The notes below the pieces were generated by a model. It was given only the letters and a program-made list of their open reading frames with translations. It was not told where the DNA came from and did not search any database. A stretch of DNA of 37,377 nucleotides from NCBI GenBank assembly GCA_003427395.1, contig BFEA01000127.1, forward strand, positions 2,786,744 through 2,824,120, written 5' to 3'. Shown here piece by piece: positions 9,657-20,136 of this stretch (within the stretch, counting starts at the first letter, position 1; each line of letters begins with the position of its first letter). The position numbers and the translations under genes are program-made. The stretch is from Chara braunii. Its lineage: Eukaryota > Streptophyta > Charophyceae > Charales > Characeae.

Positions 9657-10102
9657 CAATTAACAACTTTCAGCATCTCATGATTTGTACACAGTTTGAT
9701 TCGGATATCCTAATATTCGATCTAACTTCTGAAAAGACATTTTGCGTGTCACTCCTATGCGTTCGTTTGAGCCTCTACAAAAATCAATTTCATATCACTC
9801 CTATGCATCCCTTCGAAGGGGAGCATTACAGGGAGGGCTTGAACATTCAGTACGCGAATCTTCATAGTCAATGTCCGAATGGGTGCCAGTTTAATTAGGA
9901 TGTATCCGACTTTGGTAATTGAACTTGTACAGGAAATGAATGTGTTCAGGATTTATCCACAGTAAAATGATTCTAATGCATTGTATATTGACTGATAATG
10001 AGGATCTCCTTTGTCAGCCTCGTCTACCGTTGTCCCGTTTCTCGAACAAAAATGTACTTTGTAGAAAATAATGTACTATTTTAACGAATAACATGTTACA
10101 AT
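9657..10102. other. Non-coding; no gene recognised
   Basis: Contains the third, truncated hairpin unit (TTTGATTCGGATATCCTAAT at 9697 onward) and AT-rich sequence up to the start of the gag fragment. No promoter or LTR edge was identified. Confidence 0.4.
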
Positions 10103-10534
10103 ATGATTCAGATGCAAACTTCCCAGATGTATCGATTGGGACAAATCATGACGGAACTGATAAAGGCTAACTCGAGTTCTCCGCGTCTCGCGCCTCCTTC
10201 GTATCCCCTGCTGACTACTCCTCCCGCCTCAGACCAAGCGCTTTCCGCCCCACATCATGTGGCCAATCCAGTAGGAAGGGTTGGATGCTACAACTGTAAA
10301 CAACCGGGACACTTTGCACGAGACTGCCCCCTGCCAAGGCATAACCAACCCCCGCTAGCAGCCACGCCTATCGCCTTGAACCAAGGTCGGGTAGCCACAC
10401 TGTTAGAAACAACAAGAGAGAGGGAGCCTGACTCTTTCTCTAAAAAACCATCTTCTTCGCATGAACCCATCGCGTCCACTTCGGGATCCTCTTCCGAAGC
10501 GGCCGATGTCGTTCATCCGACAGAGTACATCTAA
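10103..10534 (+). pseudogene. Ty3-Gypsy Gag, C-terminal nucleocapsid part
   Basis: A 143-codon frame with a Pro-rich linker and a single retroviral-type zinc knuckle, CYNCKQPGHFARDC, with C62, C65, H70 and C75 (CX2CX4HX4C), followed by a Ser/Pro-rich tail. This is the nucleocapsid end of an LTR-retrotransposon Gag. The capsid part expected upstream is absent, so the element is 5' truncated near 10100. The frame ends in TAA (10532-10534), but protein-like sequence continues in the same frame to the protease fragment, through two more stops (TGA near 10583 and 10652). Confidence 0.75.
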
Positions 10535-10690
10535 TTAGTAGGACTAATCGAAGGGATCCGACTTGGCAAAGACGAACTCAAATGAGTTGAACGAGGATTA
10601 GAACCCGGTCCTCAGTTTCAAACAGGAGAAATCGACCTTCTTCAGATGCTTAAACACTTGGATATCTGAGTCCCTGTCCCGACGGGTTAT
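10535..10690 (+). pseudogene. Gag-protease junction segment with in-frame stops
   Basis: Same frame as its two neighbours: LVGLIEGIRLGKDELK, TGA, VERGLEPGPQFQTGEIDLLQ, then LKHLDI, TGA, and on into the protease frame. Codon use and composition are protein-like throughout, so Gag and protease were one reading frame that has picked up nonsense changes. Confidence 0.6.
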
Positions 10691-11323
10691 TTGCTAACAA
10701 GAGGCAGCGAACGACAACCTTCTTCAGGAGTGCCAGAAAAATCAGAAATGATTCACGTACCAACGTGTTCAGAGGATGCTGAAGAAACAAAAGGACGACG
10801 AAGCAGAAGTAGACTTTCCTCCTTCGGAACCGATACCCTCCATAAACGTATCTATGCTCCTGAAACTTCTCGGGTCGCTACCATTTTGTATGCAGAAAAG
10901 GATCACTTTGTCCGTGTTCGATCTGTTCTTTGGAAGAGTGTAGAATGTGATTGTGAGGTATGGGGTAAACCATTCAATGCTCTCGTTGATACCGAATCGT
11001 CTGCTGTGGCGATATCCTTGAAAACCATTCGAAAAACTGGACGATTGAATTCGATCCTCTCCTTGCCGGGGAAAGACAACTACGTCTCTGTTGATGAAGA
11101 AACCATGAATATAGTCGGAATCATCGAAAATGTAGTCGTCAAGGTAGGACGAGTACATGTCCTGGTTAACTTTTTTGTCATCGATGTGCTGTCATACTCG
11201 GTACTGTTGGGATTACCTTGGGCGATGGCTGTGGGTGCGCTGATACATTTTGACTCCGAACACCTTATCCTTGCTCACACTGGAGGAAAGCCTCAGACGG
11301 TTCCGCTACGAGTTTCCACTTGA
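10691..11323 (+). pseudogene. Ty3-Gypsy retropepsin-like protease (altered active site)
   Basis: A 210-codon frame. The retropepsin fold is recognisable from FNALVDTESSAVAIS (D100-T101-E102-S103) and from the flap and C-terminal pattern VNFFVIDVLSYSVLLGLPWA followed by HFDSEHLIL. The canonical catalytic triplet is D-[ST]-G; here the Gly is Glu (DTE), which should disrupt the active-site loop. The upstream part is a basic, Ser-rich linker. It lies between the Gag zinc knuckle and the pre-RT linker, as expected for a Ty3-Gypsy polyprotein. Most likely a dead copy. Confidence 0.7.
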
Positions 11324-11714
11324 TCACCAAGAAAGAATCCCAGCCTCATCCAAATAGGAATGATCCAAGTTCCGAGTCCGGAAGATTCGTCCGAAAGCGG
11401 TGACGACGACCGACACGGTGACACATTTCTGATGATGACGGGTGTGACCAACGAGACTATGATGAGCTGTTAAATTACATGCCTACTGAAAAGGAACGGA
11501 GTCGGTTGGTCGAGTTGTTCGATCACGAGGCTAAAGAAGAATTCCGGATAATCCCGACTACCACGCGAACATTTGATCTAAACACAAAGAGCAACGAGCT
11601 CAGCCTTGCTCCGCCTGTATCCCTTCTTGCACCAACAGAAACACAGATTCCAACAATGTCCTTCCTGGGAAAACTATCTTGCAGATTTCAGATATGGTTG
11701 AACCCCCTTGAACC
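11324..11714 (+). pseudogene. Decayed spacer after protease
   Basis: Protein-like segments appear in more than one frame: SGDDD near 11390 and the frame at 11479, which begins MPTEKERSRLVELFDHEAK and is acidic/helical at first. Frameshifts separate them. This is the polyprotein region between protease and RT; I assign no domain. Confidence 0.4.
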
Positions 11715-12308
11715 TTGTACGAGGACGCGCTTTCATTACGAGAAAGAAATCAACAAATGAATCCATACCTAGATTTTTTCATCTCCCTGCCCAGACCATT
11801 GCTCACGCAAGGTGCTGTGATCGCATTAATTAGGCAAAAGGCCGAAGCCCCGATCAGTGATGTTCCCAATCTGATGCAAGAAATGGCTGAGCTAATTGGG
11901 TTGGAAATCGCAGCAAGCACCACTGACCCTGAGACTGGTGCCAAAACTAAGGAAACTGAAATGATCAGCCCGACCGAGTCACAGATGCTTGCTACCATTT
12001 TTTCGGTCCGAACGATTAGCTCCATGTTCTCTAGCATAGATGGTAAACGACCAATGGGACCAGATTGGATCAACATACTACTTGACATTTTCGAACGACC
12101 AGCGATCACCTTACCCGGTCATGTTCCCAAAGAAATTCGCAAGTCATTGATTGATGTATTGCATGGATATAATGAGGTACTGAGTGCACACGATAACGGT
12201 ATTGGGTTGTCAAGCGTGATTGAACACGCTGTCGGGCGGCCGAAGGTCAGTCGGCCACCCGAAGTTCGACGGATTGGGCCTTGGATTAAGCGCCTAGAGC
12301 AGGGTTGA
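11715..12308 (+). pseudogene. Ty3-Gypsy protease-RT linker; element truncated before RT
   Basis: A 197-codon frame, helical and acidic in the first half. Near the end it reads SLIDVLHGYNEVLSAHDNGI, then GLSSVIEHAVGRP and RPPEVRRI. This matches the usual entry to a Ty3-Gypsy RT, where an ...EyxdvFs...dxG......H.I......P...R.. segment comes just before the fingers. The frame stops at 12306-12308 and nothing RT-like follows in any frame, so the element is cut here and its RT, RNase H and integrase are missing. The first half (residues 25-110) is unfamiliar. Confidence 0.6.
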
Positions 12309-13020
12309 CTGAGATTTCCATTGGAGTCCTCGGGAAAAGTTAGGGGTTGGAAAGAGACCCCTAATATTCTCCATGTCAGGTACCGCCACTGACCCTTGAA
12401 ATCGGCGAAAGAACTGGCCACGTCTGTTGCACCTAGTGCCTATTGTTTTCATCGGCTCCGGGCCCAAAAACCGAAGCGACTGGCCGCGGGACGGTAATAT
12501 GAGAATAGGCCTTGGCGCGACTCTTCTGCGTCAGGCCATCGAAGAGGGAATGAAGCCTCGGATATCACTAATTTTAATATTAAAATTAAAAATGGAAAAA
12601 ATAATTAAAAACAGTGGAAGGGAGGCCAACGGACTGTGATAGTCCTCTGGATACCCCTCATCGGGATTAGCGGGGTCTATGACTAACACGAGTGTGAGTG
12701 TGAGCGCGAGTGGGTTGTGTGTGGTGTGTGGGAGAGTGTTGGTCATAACCTCTGCTGCTACTCGATGAAAGGTGGGGGACGATGAGAAAGGGAGGCATAG
12801 CTACTATCAGGTCTCGGTCTTTGTGTTAGCCAGACCCCCACCGGCGGCCCCAACCCTATACCCTAACCATTAGGGGCAAGGGGCAACATGAAATTTCCCC
12901 TTCACAGAGAGAGGAAAACTATGCTTGCAGTGGTCCCCTCTTGATAGTCTTAGGAGTAGGTAATGGAAGGTAAAAGAAACATAAGTTGAGAGAAGAGTAT
13001 AGAAAGAAAAATAGAAAAAC
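12309..13020. other. No gene recognised
   Basis: Mixed sequence after the truncated Gypsy element. It includes a GTGAGTGTGAG / GTGTGTGGTGTGTGGG G+T-rich tract (about 12687-12740) and the palindromic AT string TTTTAATATTAAAATTAAAA (12571-12590). No conserved frames. Confidence 0.45.
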
Positions 13021-13400
13021 GGGATATTTTTTATTTTATTAAATTTCCTTGGTATTTAATTTTAATGGAATCGCCCTTATTATTTGTTATTTCCGGTAAT
13101 CAAATCAAAAATAAGAAAAAGGATCAAAACTATAAAAGGGAAAGAAAACGTGGGAATTCTCGTTATTTAATTGAACTCCATCGGAATTCATTTTTGATGA
13201 GATTGTCTTTATTTTTATTATTTTTGATAATGGAATTAAAAAATAAGAAAAACGATTAAAAATGATAAAAGGAAGAAGACCGATAATTATTAAATGTTCG
13301 ATTAAATCTTATTCAAATTATTCCCGATCGGTTTTAACCCCGGATTATTTATTTACTATAATTCTAACAATTTTCTCTAATTTTCGATAATCGAGATCGC
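13020..13400. repeat. AT-rich DNA with a diverged ~132-bp direct repeat
   Basis: TAATCAAATCAAAAATAAGA (about 13097) with AAAAAGGATCAAAACTATAA returns as TAATGGAATTAAAAAATAAG (about 13229) with AAAAACGATTAAAAATGATA. Both copies are preceded by TTATTTTT-rich sequence. No coding potential. Confidence 0.5.
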
Positions 13401-15984
13401 TTGCGTGACTTACCTGATTCCTAGCTTTGCCGCAGCATGTGTGTTATGAGTGCGGGTTCGATGGTCGGCGAGGTGTTACCGCCCTGTTACTTTGATTGTG
13501 CCGCTCGACTTTATTGTGGCATTGTACGGTATTCGACATATTACAGGTTCGTTAATGGCTCGACATCGACTTGGTACGGTTGTCTCAGGATCGGTTTTGG
13601 ATTGGCATCGGTACAACTCCGAAGGATTATCCTAGGTTCGGCTTGGTACGGGACAGATATGACGATGGTATGAAACTTGCTTCATTGTACGGTGTTCATC
13701 ACTGGACTGGTACGGGAACAACGATCGATCGGTTTGGTACAACATTTGGCAAGATCTGGGCTGCTTTGAGTTGCTTCAGTTGACTTCATAATTCCGATGA
13801 GGCCTACTCCGGTTTAGGTACAGCTGCTGGTTCGATACAGGCACGGTGTTGACTCCATTGGTAACAGTTGTCCTGTGGATACGATGTTTGGTCCTGCTTT
13901 GGGGTTGCCGCATCTCATTCGTGTATTATAAGGTACTGGGTGACCGCCGCTGGCTCTAAAGAGCGCCTTTCCGATTGACTCAGACTCTGGAGACAGTTCA
14001 GAATGCTGGGTTGAACGCGTAATACTTTCGTGGAATTGTCGTGCACCCGTTGTTGGTATCCCTGGGCTTACGTGAGCCCCATTGCACTGGTCCTATCAGG
14101 TTTTTTTTTTCTGTACTATGGACCCCGGTTCGCAAGTACCTTTGGACTGTTGAGGCCCACGGCTATGCAGTCCGCATATAGGCCAGACCCAGCAAATGAG
14201 GGGGTGGGCGAACTGGTAAGGAGCGGCAAGCGCGCCTGGTGTACCCTGCCCACTGGGACGCCGAAGGTGAGATGTGGATGGACGGGTTGGCTAATGCAAG
14301 AGGTGATGAGTGCAGTATGAGCGGCAGGTGGGGAGGAGATCCAGACTAAGGAGGGAGAGGGGAAGTCAGCTTGCCAGACGTCCGCAGCTAAGTCGCGCAA
14401 AGCCTGGTTGAGGACTCAGACAGAGGTGGCTGAACTGTGCGCCAAGTGTACCCAACGCGTCTAAGCTTCCGTCAACACTGGGAGGCTCGGTTGAGGGGAG
14501 TAGGGGAAGGATATTTTGCGAAGTTGGGTAGGAGAGAGAGCAGGGGGAGGCGTGCTCGGAGTACGCCGCCCACAACCCATCTCAGTTCGTAACGCTACGC
14601 GAGCGCAGATTCAGCGCACGTAGGGCTCGATTGGAATGAACCATTTTATGAAGGGTGATGTGCGAGGGAACCGAACTCGAGAACAAGCTACTTCTTAAGG
14701 CACAGAAGACTGTGTGTCTGGCGCTCACCGCTCGGAGTATTCTTGTGGAAGCCTGAGAGCCCCTGTTGATGGTGCAAGCTGTCCGTGAAGAGACATGACT
14801 GATCGAACGCCAATGGGTGAGCTCGCGGGGGTCATCGAGAGCAGAGCATGTACACCGCGAGCCATAGAAACAGAGGGAATGAGGGGGGAAGAGAGCCTTA
14901 CCATTGCTCAATTTGCTATCGGTGCAGATGATATACCTTTGTTGGCGAAACAACCGTCCATTATAGACAGCGAGCCAAAATCTATGAGGAGACGATCGGC
15001 CCTACTCGCTGAGGAGAGAATTAGCCACTCCTGTTGAGGGGCAGCCAGACACTCTCATGGAAGAGGCAGACACCCGCATTTCCCGATGAGTAGCCAGTCG
15101 TTCCCGCTGAAGAAGCATTCATTCTCTTTCATTGGCGAGAAAGCCACCATCTCTCAGAGATGAGACAGAGAGCAGCTTTCCTTGACGAAATGATCAGGCC
15201 CTCTTGCTAAAGGAAAGTTCAGTTCTTCCGTCACTTGCCAAGTGTGGTGATAATCAGGTACGTGTGAGTAACATCTGGGAAAAGTGGAGGGCCGTGTCAA
15301 GAGTATCCAGCCTGAGCAGATCATATTCCGGAACATACCTCAAAAGCTCGATCAGGGGAGTGACGGAGGACCTCCTCGAGTAGGAGCAGAAGAGTGGTAC
15401 ACGCGAAAGGGGCACGAAGCAACCCCTTTGATTACTTCTTTCGCATTTTACTTCTCGTATTTCATTTTATTTTATTTCCCCACTTCTTTTTGTTGTTATT
15501 TACGTGAGCAACTAATTGATAATCTCAGGTTCTTATGGCAAGGGTCAAGCCTCAACCATAATCGGGCATTTTCATACAGTTCCAGCAAACTGATAATCTT
15601 GATCGGACTGACCCCTTATTGGGTGAGCGAAGATAAGAGCGAGCGAGAGCGAGAGAGAGAAAGAGGTTGAGTAAAGACCCAGAGGGATGCGCTGAGAAAG
15701 AGTGAGTTGAAAAGGGGGAACAACGTTGCCGCACACATGAGAGAAGTGTGTGCAGCAGTAAGAGAGCCAGCCTCATTCTTGTACTCCTCTCTATTGACTT
15801 TCGCAGCAACAACAACTAAATCCTTTATATGAGACAAACAAATAATGTGATACATTTTCGTGAATTTTTGTAGCTTTAATGGCCGTGTATGATATTTGAG
15901 AGGGAAACAATGGAAAAGATGACTTATATGTGACTGTACGAGTGTGTGCGTGTGGGAGCGAGTGAAGACGAAGGGAGAGCTCAA
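13400..15984. other. Long stretch without a recognised gene
   Basis: 13480-13760 is enriched in GGTACGG/GGTACAAC words. 14000-14560 is G+C-rich with no conserved frame. 14600-15430 has a short-period purine-rich texture (GAGAG, GAAGAG) and short frames on both strands that show no domain. A small GA tract lies at about 15636-15665. The sequence ends in an assembly gap. It may include LTR or leader remnants, but I cannot support one. Confidence 0.45.
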
Positions 15985-16099
15985 NNNNNNNNNNNNNNNN
16001 NNNNNNNNNNNNNNNNNNNNNNNNNNNNNNNNNNNNNNNNNNNNNNNNNNNNNNNNNNNNNNNNNNNNNNNNNNNNNNNNNNNNNNNNNNNNNNNNNNN
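15985..16099. other. Assembly gap (115 N)
   Basis: Run of undetermined bases. Anything spanning it is unsupported. Confidence 1.
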
Positions 16100-16378
16100 T
16101 GAGCAAGATAGTATTAATGTCATTCCTTTGGGGGCGGGCAGAAATGTGAATCGGGCGCTGTGTAACAGGTCTCTCGCCTGTGTTGTATCATTGCGTGAGC
16201 CGCTGGCCGTGTGTGCTCGCTGGATTGCTCTCCCGGTAAATGCTCAAAGCAAAAACTATAACCTTGACGGATTAAGCAGAAAGTGAAACTCGGTACCCTC
16301 TCTTCGCCGAAACGAAACCCTGTTGGACCAGCGTTGGGCGGGGTTCGAACCGGGGACCTTGGATGGTGCGCGCTTGAT
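16100..16378. other. No gene recognised; tRNA-like B-box word
   Basis: GGGTTCGAACCGGGGACC (about 16341-16358) resembles the T-arm of a tRNA or a SINE B box, but no cloverleaf or A box could be drawn around it. GTGCGCGCTTGATTTTGTTC (about 16366) is a partial duplicate of the start of the next repeat. Confidence 0.4.
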
Positions 16379-16703
16379 TTTGTTCATAGGACTAGGTGCA
16401 CGCTTGATTTTGTTCGGTAGTAGTTTTTACTAAAGATAGGGGGATGGGGTACCAGTTAGCCTCGAACCCGTGCACTAGTATTCCAGATCAACTGCTGTTT
16501 TGTTTTGTTTTGTGTGCGAGAGTACCGACTTGAGATGTGTTGTAGGCTTCGAACACACGACCGGTTTTTTGCAATAGTTCTTTTAGGATTACCGTGTAGT
16601 GGAAATTATGACTACTATTAGTGTGTTGTGAACAATTGGTATTTTCTTGGCTACATACGTAGGACGTGGTGACACCGATTGGACCTACGGGAAACAAACC
16701 TGT
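16379..16703. repeat. 325-bp direct repeat, left copy
   Basis: Runs from TTTGTTCATAGGACTAGGTG to GGGAAACAAACCTGT and matches 21152-21477 at well over 90 percent by eye. Landmarks: GGGGGATGGGGTACCAGTTA, TGTTTTGTTTTGTTTTGTG, CTTCGAACACACGACCG, TGTGTTGTGAACAATTGG. The pair brackets the Penelope-like element and may be its terminal (pLTR-like) repeats. Confidence 0.75.
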
Positions 16704-16752
16704 TAGGTCCAGGGCCCCGAAAGCTAGCCCATCCTACAAACCCATCCGTAAT

Positions 16753-17274
16753 CAACAGAAAAATTTCCTAGAATTATACAATCATTCTATAGTGAAATTA
16801 CATTCTAAATTTAAAATTTTCATTCCATCTTAAAAAATGTCATTCAAATTTTAAAATTTTTCGTTTTACTTAAAAACTTTCCTTCCAACAATGGGGTATC
16901 CCTTCTTATTCGAACTGCATGCTAGAGATGGAATGAAAGTGTGGACGATTTCATGAAATATTTTAATTGGACTGTCATTTTAAGTAAGGATTTTCAATCA
17001 TAAATAGATTAATCCAATCTAAATTAGAAGATATTTCTTGTAGTAGAATGAAAGTTTAATTAAAACATTTCATAAACTCGTCCAGACTTTCATTCCATCT
17101 TGAACAAATAAATGTAGTTGGAAGGGAAATCTCATATTTAGATGGGATCTTATCAAATAAAACTGAAAATTTTAGAATTAGACGAACATTGGAATGATAA
17201 TTTATAAATATGAAGGATTTTTTTATAACGGAATGTTTTTTCAACTTTCATTTCTCGTGGGAATTTTTCTGTTG
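16753..17274 (+). mobile_element. 522-bp foldback MITE, copy 1
   Basis: Begins CAACAGAAAAATTTCC and ends GGGAATTTTTCTGTTG. It is flanked by AT on both sides (16751-16752 and 17275-17276). The whole element is a foldback: TGAAAGTGTGGACGATTTCA in the left half faces TAAACTCGTCCAGACTTTCA in the right half, and CATTCTAAATTTAAAATTTT faces the region near 17163-17200. It has no coding capacity. It truncates the 3' end of the minus-strand ORF that ends at 17241. Confidence 0.9.
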
Positions 17275-18284
17275 ATCTCCCTCAACAACAAGTTTGCCCT
17301 ATCAGGGTGCCTATGTTTTGGCACATTATTGGCATTCACCAAGAGTAGGTGAACGTCATCCAGATCCTGCAGTCTAGCTTGCACGTGTCCTCCTATCCGT
17401 GGATAGGGAAAATCTGCACATGTGCAGGTAGACACATCAGCCCGGGCATAAACCCGCTGATTGTGTATCAAGTTCGCCACCGACGGGTTTTTAACCCATA
17501 TGATGCGAACTCCAATTCGTGAAGATACCTTCATGCATCCTGGAATATCCATGTCTTCAATTTTATCATTGAGGAGTGTTCGGATTTCAACCAACTTGAT
17601 CCAATCATCGAATTTCAACTTCATCGTCAACTTCGAGTTGACATTCCAACCGTGATCAGTTTTGACCACGCGACTAATCAGCCGTCTCAGGTAAGCGGTT
17701 GTCGCCGCCTTTTGAAAATTCTGTGCAGCTCTCATCAATCTCATAAGAGCTTCGAGGCTGCACTTTCACAGCATCTCAATTCTTCGTTGGTTACGTCGTA
17801 TCGAAACCAGGAAAGGTTTAATCACATTAATCTTCGGTTGCCATCTTCTCAGATGCAGGACGTCCACCCTCACACCAGATTCCATCTCGTTCTTGCATGC
17901 CACCAATTTGCACCGCCGTCCGTTAATCAACACCTCAGATCGAATTGACCTCCAACCACCACACCAACAGTTACCCCCATGTATGTATATAGAAAACTGC
18001 CTCCGTTCCCCTACCTCTTGCTCCGATAGAAACTGGTATACGTTAGCACAGCCTTCATCAGAGTTGCACAAACTTACTCTCATAGGTATAACTCCCTGGG
18101 AGGTGTGATCTGTCCTTCTAATAGGTATAGCCCTTTCCCTCTGCCGTCGGCCTCTCCTCTTGCTTCCAACACCTTCCCTCCTTATCGGTTTGCCGGATGT
18201 ATTCAGAGTTGGGCTCCAACGTAGTATATACGTATGTTCAATCACCGACAGGTCCGCTTGCTGACATCTATCAACAGGAATCAA
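17241..18284 (-). pseudogene. Middle part of a Penelope-like RT element protein (minus strand)
   Basis: Two minus-strand frames, 18284-17766 and 17744-17241, lie in the same reading frame and are separated by one TGA (17768-17766). The first has an RVSLCNSDEG...VYQFLSEQ segment, then a beta-rich stretch with YIHGGNCWCGGWRSIRSEV. The second has KLTMKLKFDDWIKLVEIR, then VRIIWVKNPSVANLIHNQRV, CTCADFPYPRIGGHVQARL and LLVNANNVPKHRHP. I recall this order as the region upstream of the RT in large Chara RT proteins with ALPK/RPI motifs. The paired-Cys stretch CTCAD is conserved in that family as I remember it. The downstream end is cut by a MITE, and the expected RT lies instead on the opposite strand from 19545. 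Confidence 0.6.
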
Positions 18285-18381
18285 GACATATGACTCAAAT
18301 CCAAAACACCGCCACCACCTATACAGGTGGTTAGATTTTTGCCCTCTGTTACAGATTAATAAATGCTTCTGCCAGCGTATA

Positions 18382-18903
18382 CAACAGAAAAATTTCCCAG
18401 AATTAAATAATCATTCTAGAGTAAAATTACATTCTAAATTTCAAATTTTCATTCCATCTTAAAAAATGTCATTCCAATTTTAAAATTTTTCATCTTACTT
18501 GAAAACTTTCCTTCCAAGAATGGGGTATCCCTTCTTATTTGAACTGCATGCTAGAGATGGAATGAAAGTCTGGATGAGTTCATGAAATATTTAAGTTGGA
18601 CTGCCATTCTAAGTAAGGGTTTCCAGTCATAAATAAGTTAATCTAATCTAAATTATACGATATTGGTTGTAGAAGGATGAAAGTCTAATTAAAACATTTA
18701 ATAAACTCGTCCAGAATTTCATTCCATCTTGAATAAATAGATGTAGTTGGAAGAGAAAGATCATATTTAGACGGGAACTTATCAAATTAAATTGGAAATT
18801 TTAGAATTGGACAAACATTAGAATGATAATTTATACATATGAAGGATTTGTTTTTTATGGAATGTTTTTTCAACTTTCATTTCTCATGGGAATTTTTCTG
18901 TTG
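18382..18903 (+). mobile_element. 522-bp foldback MITE, copy 2
   Basis: Same length and orientation as copy 1, with ends CAACAGAAAAATTTCC and GGGAATTTTTCTGTTG. Flanked by TA on both sides (18380-18381 and 18904-18905). Non-coding. It lies between the SAP-like fragment and the middle part of the minus-strand protein. Confidence 0.9.
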
Positions 18904-19180
18904 TAGACCCGGTCCTAGTTGTCTGTCCCATGTACTACGCACGGCACAACGCAGATGTCAGGATATACACACATCTAGAATCAGTGCTAAAACATTGAAC
19001 ACCATATCTGGGGTACATTATCACCCACGAGGCGATACATTTCCCAAGCCAGCGTATCTCATCATACAGCGTCAATGCGATGACAACCAATCTATATAAC
19101 CTCTCCACTTGCTCATCGTAGATGTCTAACCTCCGTAATTCAATAAGGCGTCCACATAGGACCCAAAGTTTACTTGGTGC
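18904..19180. other. Decayed part of the minus-strand coding region
   Basis: Between MITE copy 2 and the SAP-like fragment. The minus strand shows short protein-like runs but no continuous frame. It is probably eroded coding sequence of the same element. Confidence 0.35.
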
Positions 19181-19498
19181 TCACGAACCACTACGTGCAT
19201 CGTCATCAGCATCTCCCTCGCTTCCTTTAGTATCACCGACCTCTTCCGTTGCAACATTCTGCTTCTCCTCTTTATCATATGCGACCTGTGTCCGTTTCTC
19301 GGTAATAGCCAGGATGGCTTGCATCTTCTTCCCATCATAGATGATATCTTCAGCTTGACAGATACGTTTGAGTTCTTCAACGTTGAGATTCCCCAGCATC
19401 CGAAGGTTCTCGAACTTCAATTTACCAACCGACCGTGGTGCTGCCGGAATCTTCCTTCGGCCATGGGTTGGAGTCTTGTGCTGCGGGGTCTTCTTCAT
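19181..19498 (-). pseudogene. SAP-like segment of the Penelope-like element protein (minus strand)
   Basis: A 105-codon minus-strand frame: a basic leader (PTHGRRKIPAAPRSVGKLKF), then a ~40-residue two-helix segment, NLNVEELKRICQAEDIIYDG followed by KKMQAILAITEKR, and an acidic tail (EEVGDTKGSEGDADDD). The helix-turn-helix spacing and charge pattern resemble a SAP DNA-binding motif. Similar segments occur upstream of the RT in Chara repeat proteins as I remember them. It reads away from the RT at 19545 onward, which is on the other strand; in an intact protein I would expect the same strand. Confidence 0.5.
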
Positions 19499-19499
19499 C

Positions 19500-20136
19500 G
19501 GCTAATGTGTGCAACCAAGTTGCACCTTCCGCTTCGCCATTCTCTTTGCAGGTGTCTCCATTGGCGGAAGCTATGTTGAAACTATTCGTACGAAGCCCGG
19601 GGTACGTGGTGCAAAGAGAGTCGGAGGACTCCTTGATGACTGCTCTCAAGACTGAAGCCACAGAATGTGGACTCCTGAAGTTCTTGCAGCGGGACAAGAA
19701 GGGTAAGATCGGTGAGGTGTATGCTTTACCAAAGCATAAGGATCTCACTCGCTTTCGCCCTATCTGTCCCACTTACTCTGAACCTACTTTGAGGACTGGT
19801 AGAGCTGTGGCGAAGATTTTGAACCACATGTTGTTCACTATGCCCGGGGACTGGCACTTCAACCTTAAGTCGGTGGAATCTCTCGTCCCTAAGTTGGAGA
19901 GTATTAGCAATCGAATTGGGAGACGGATGGGATTTGGTTCGAAACTGTCTGCGATGTCTTATGACATCAAAGACATGTTTTGTAAACTTCCCCACGCAGA
20001 CATCATGGATGCAGTCCATTGGCTAGTTGACCATCATAGGGACAAGGGTAGGCTGTCGGCGCGAGTTAATACACGTGGGAAAGGTTGTACCTTTGGTCGC
20101 ACACCGGGGATGACCACTCGCGTGCAGTTGACTTAG
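19500..20136 (+). pseudogene. Penelope-like reverse transcriptase, fingers and motif A
   Basis: The open frame formally starts at 19435, but its first ~20 codons overlap the minus-strand SAP-like coding and are unlikely to be real. RT-like sequence starts near 19545 (EAMLKLFVRSPGYV). Motifs in residue numbers of the 19435 frame: GEVYALPKHKD (about 93-103), FRPICPT (107-113), then MSYDIKDMFCKLP with the motif-A aspartate D177. The ALPK...RPI opening is the mark of Penelope-type RTs. TTCTCTTTGCAG (19541-19552) resembles a splice acceptor just before the conserved part. The frame is lost near 20090, and the RT continues in frame 3 from 20085. Confidence 0.65.

Noticed and set aside
9055-9730. 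CRISPR array
   Set aside because: Repeats are ~240 bp with similar intervening sequence, there are no short unique spacers, and the context is eukaryotic.
16334-16362. A tRNA gene around GGGTTCGAACC
   Set aside because: Only a T-arm/B-box-like word is present; no acceptor, D or anticodon stems could be drawn on either strand.
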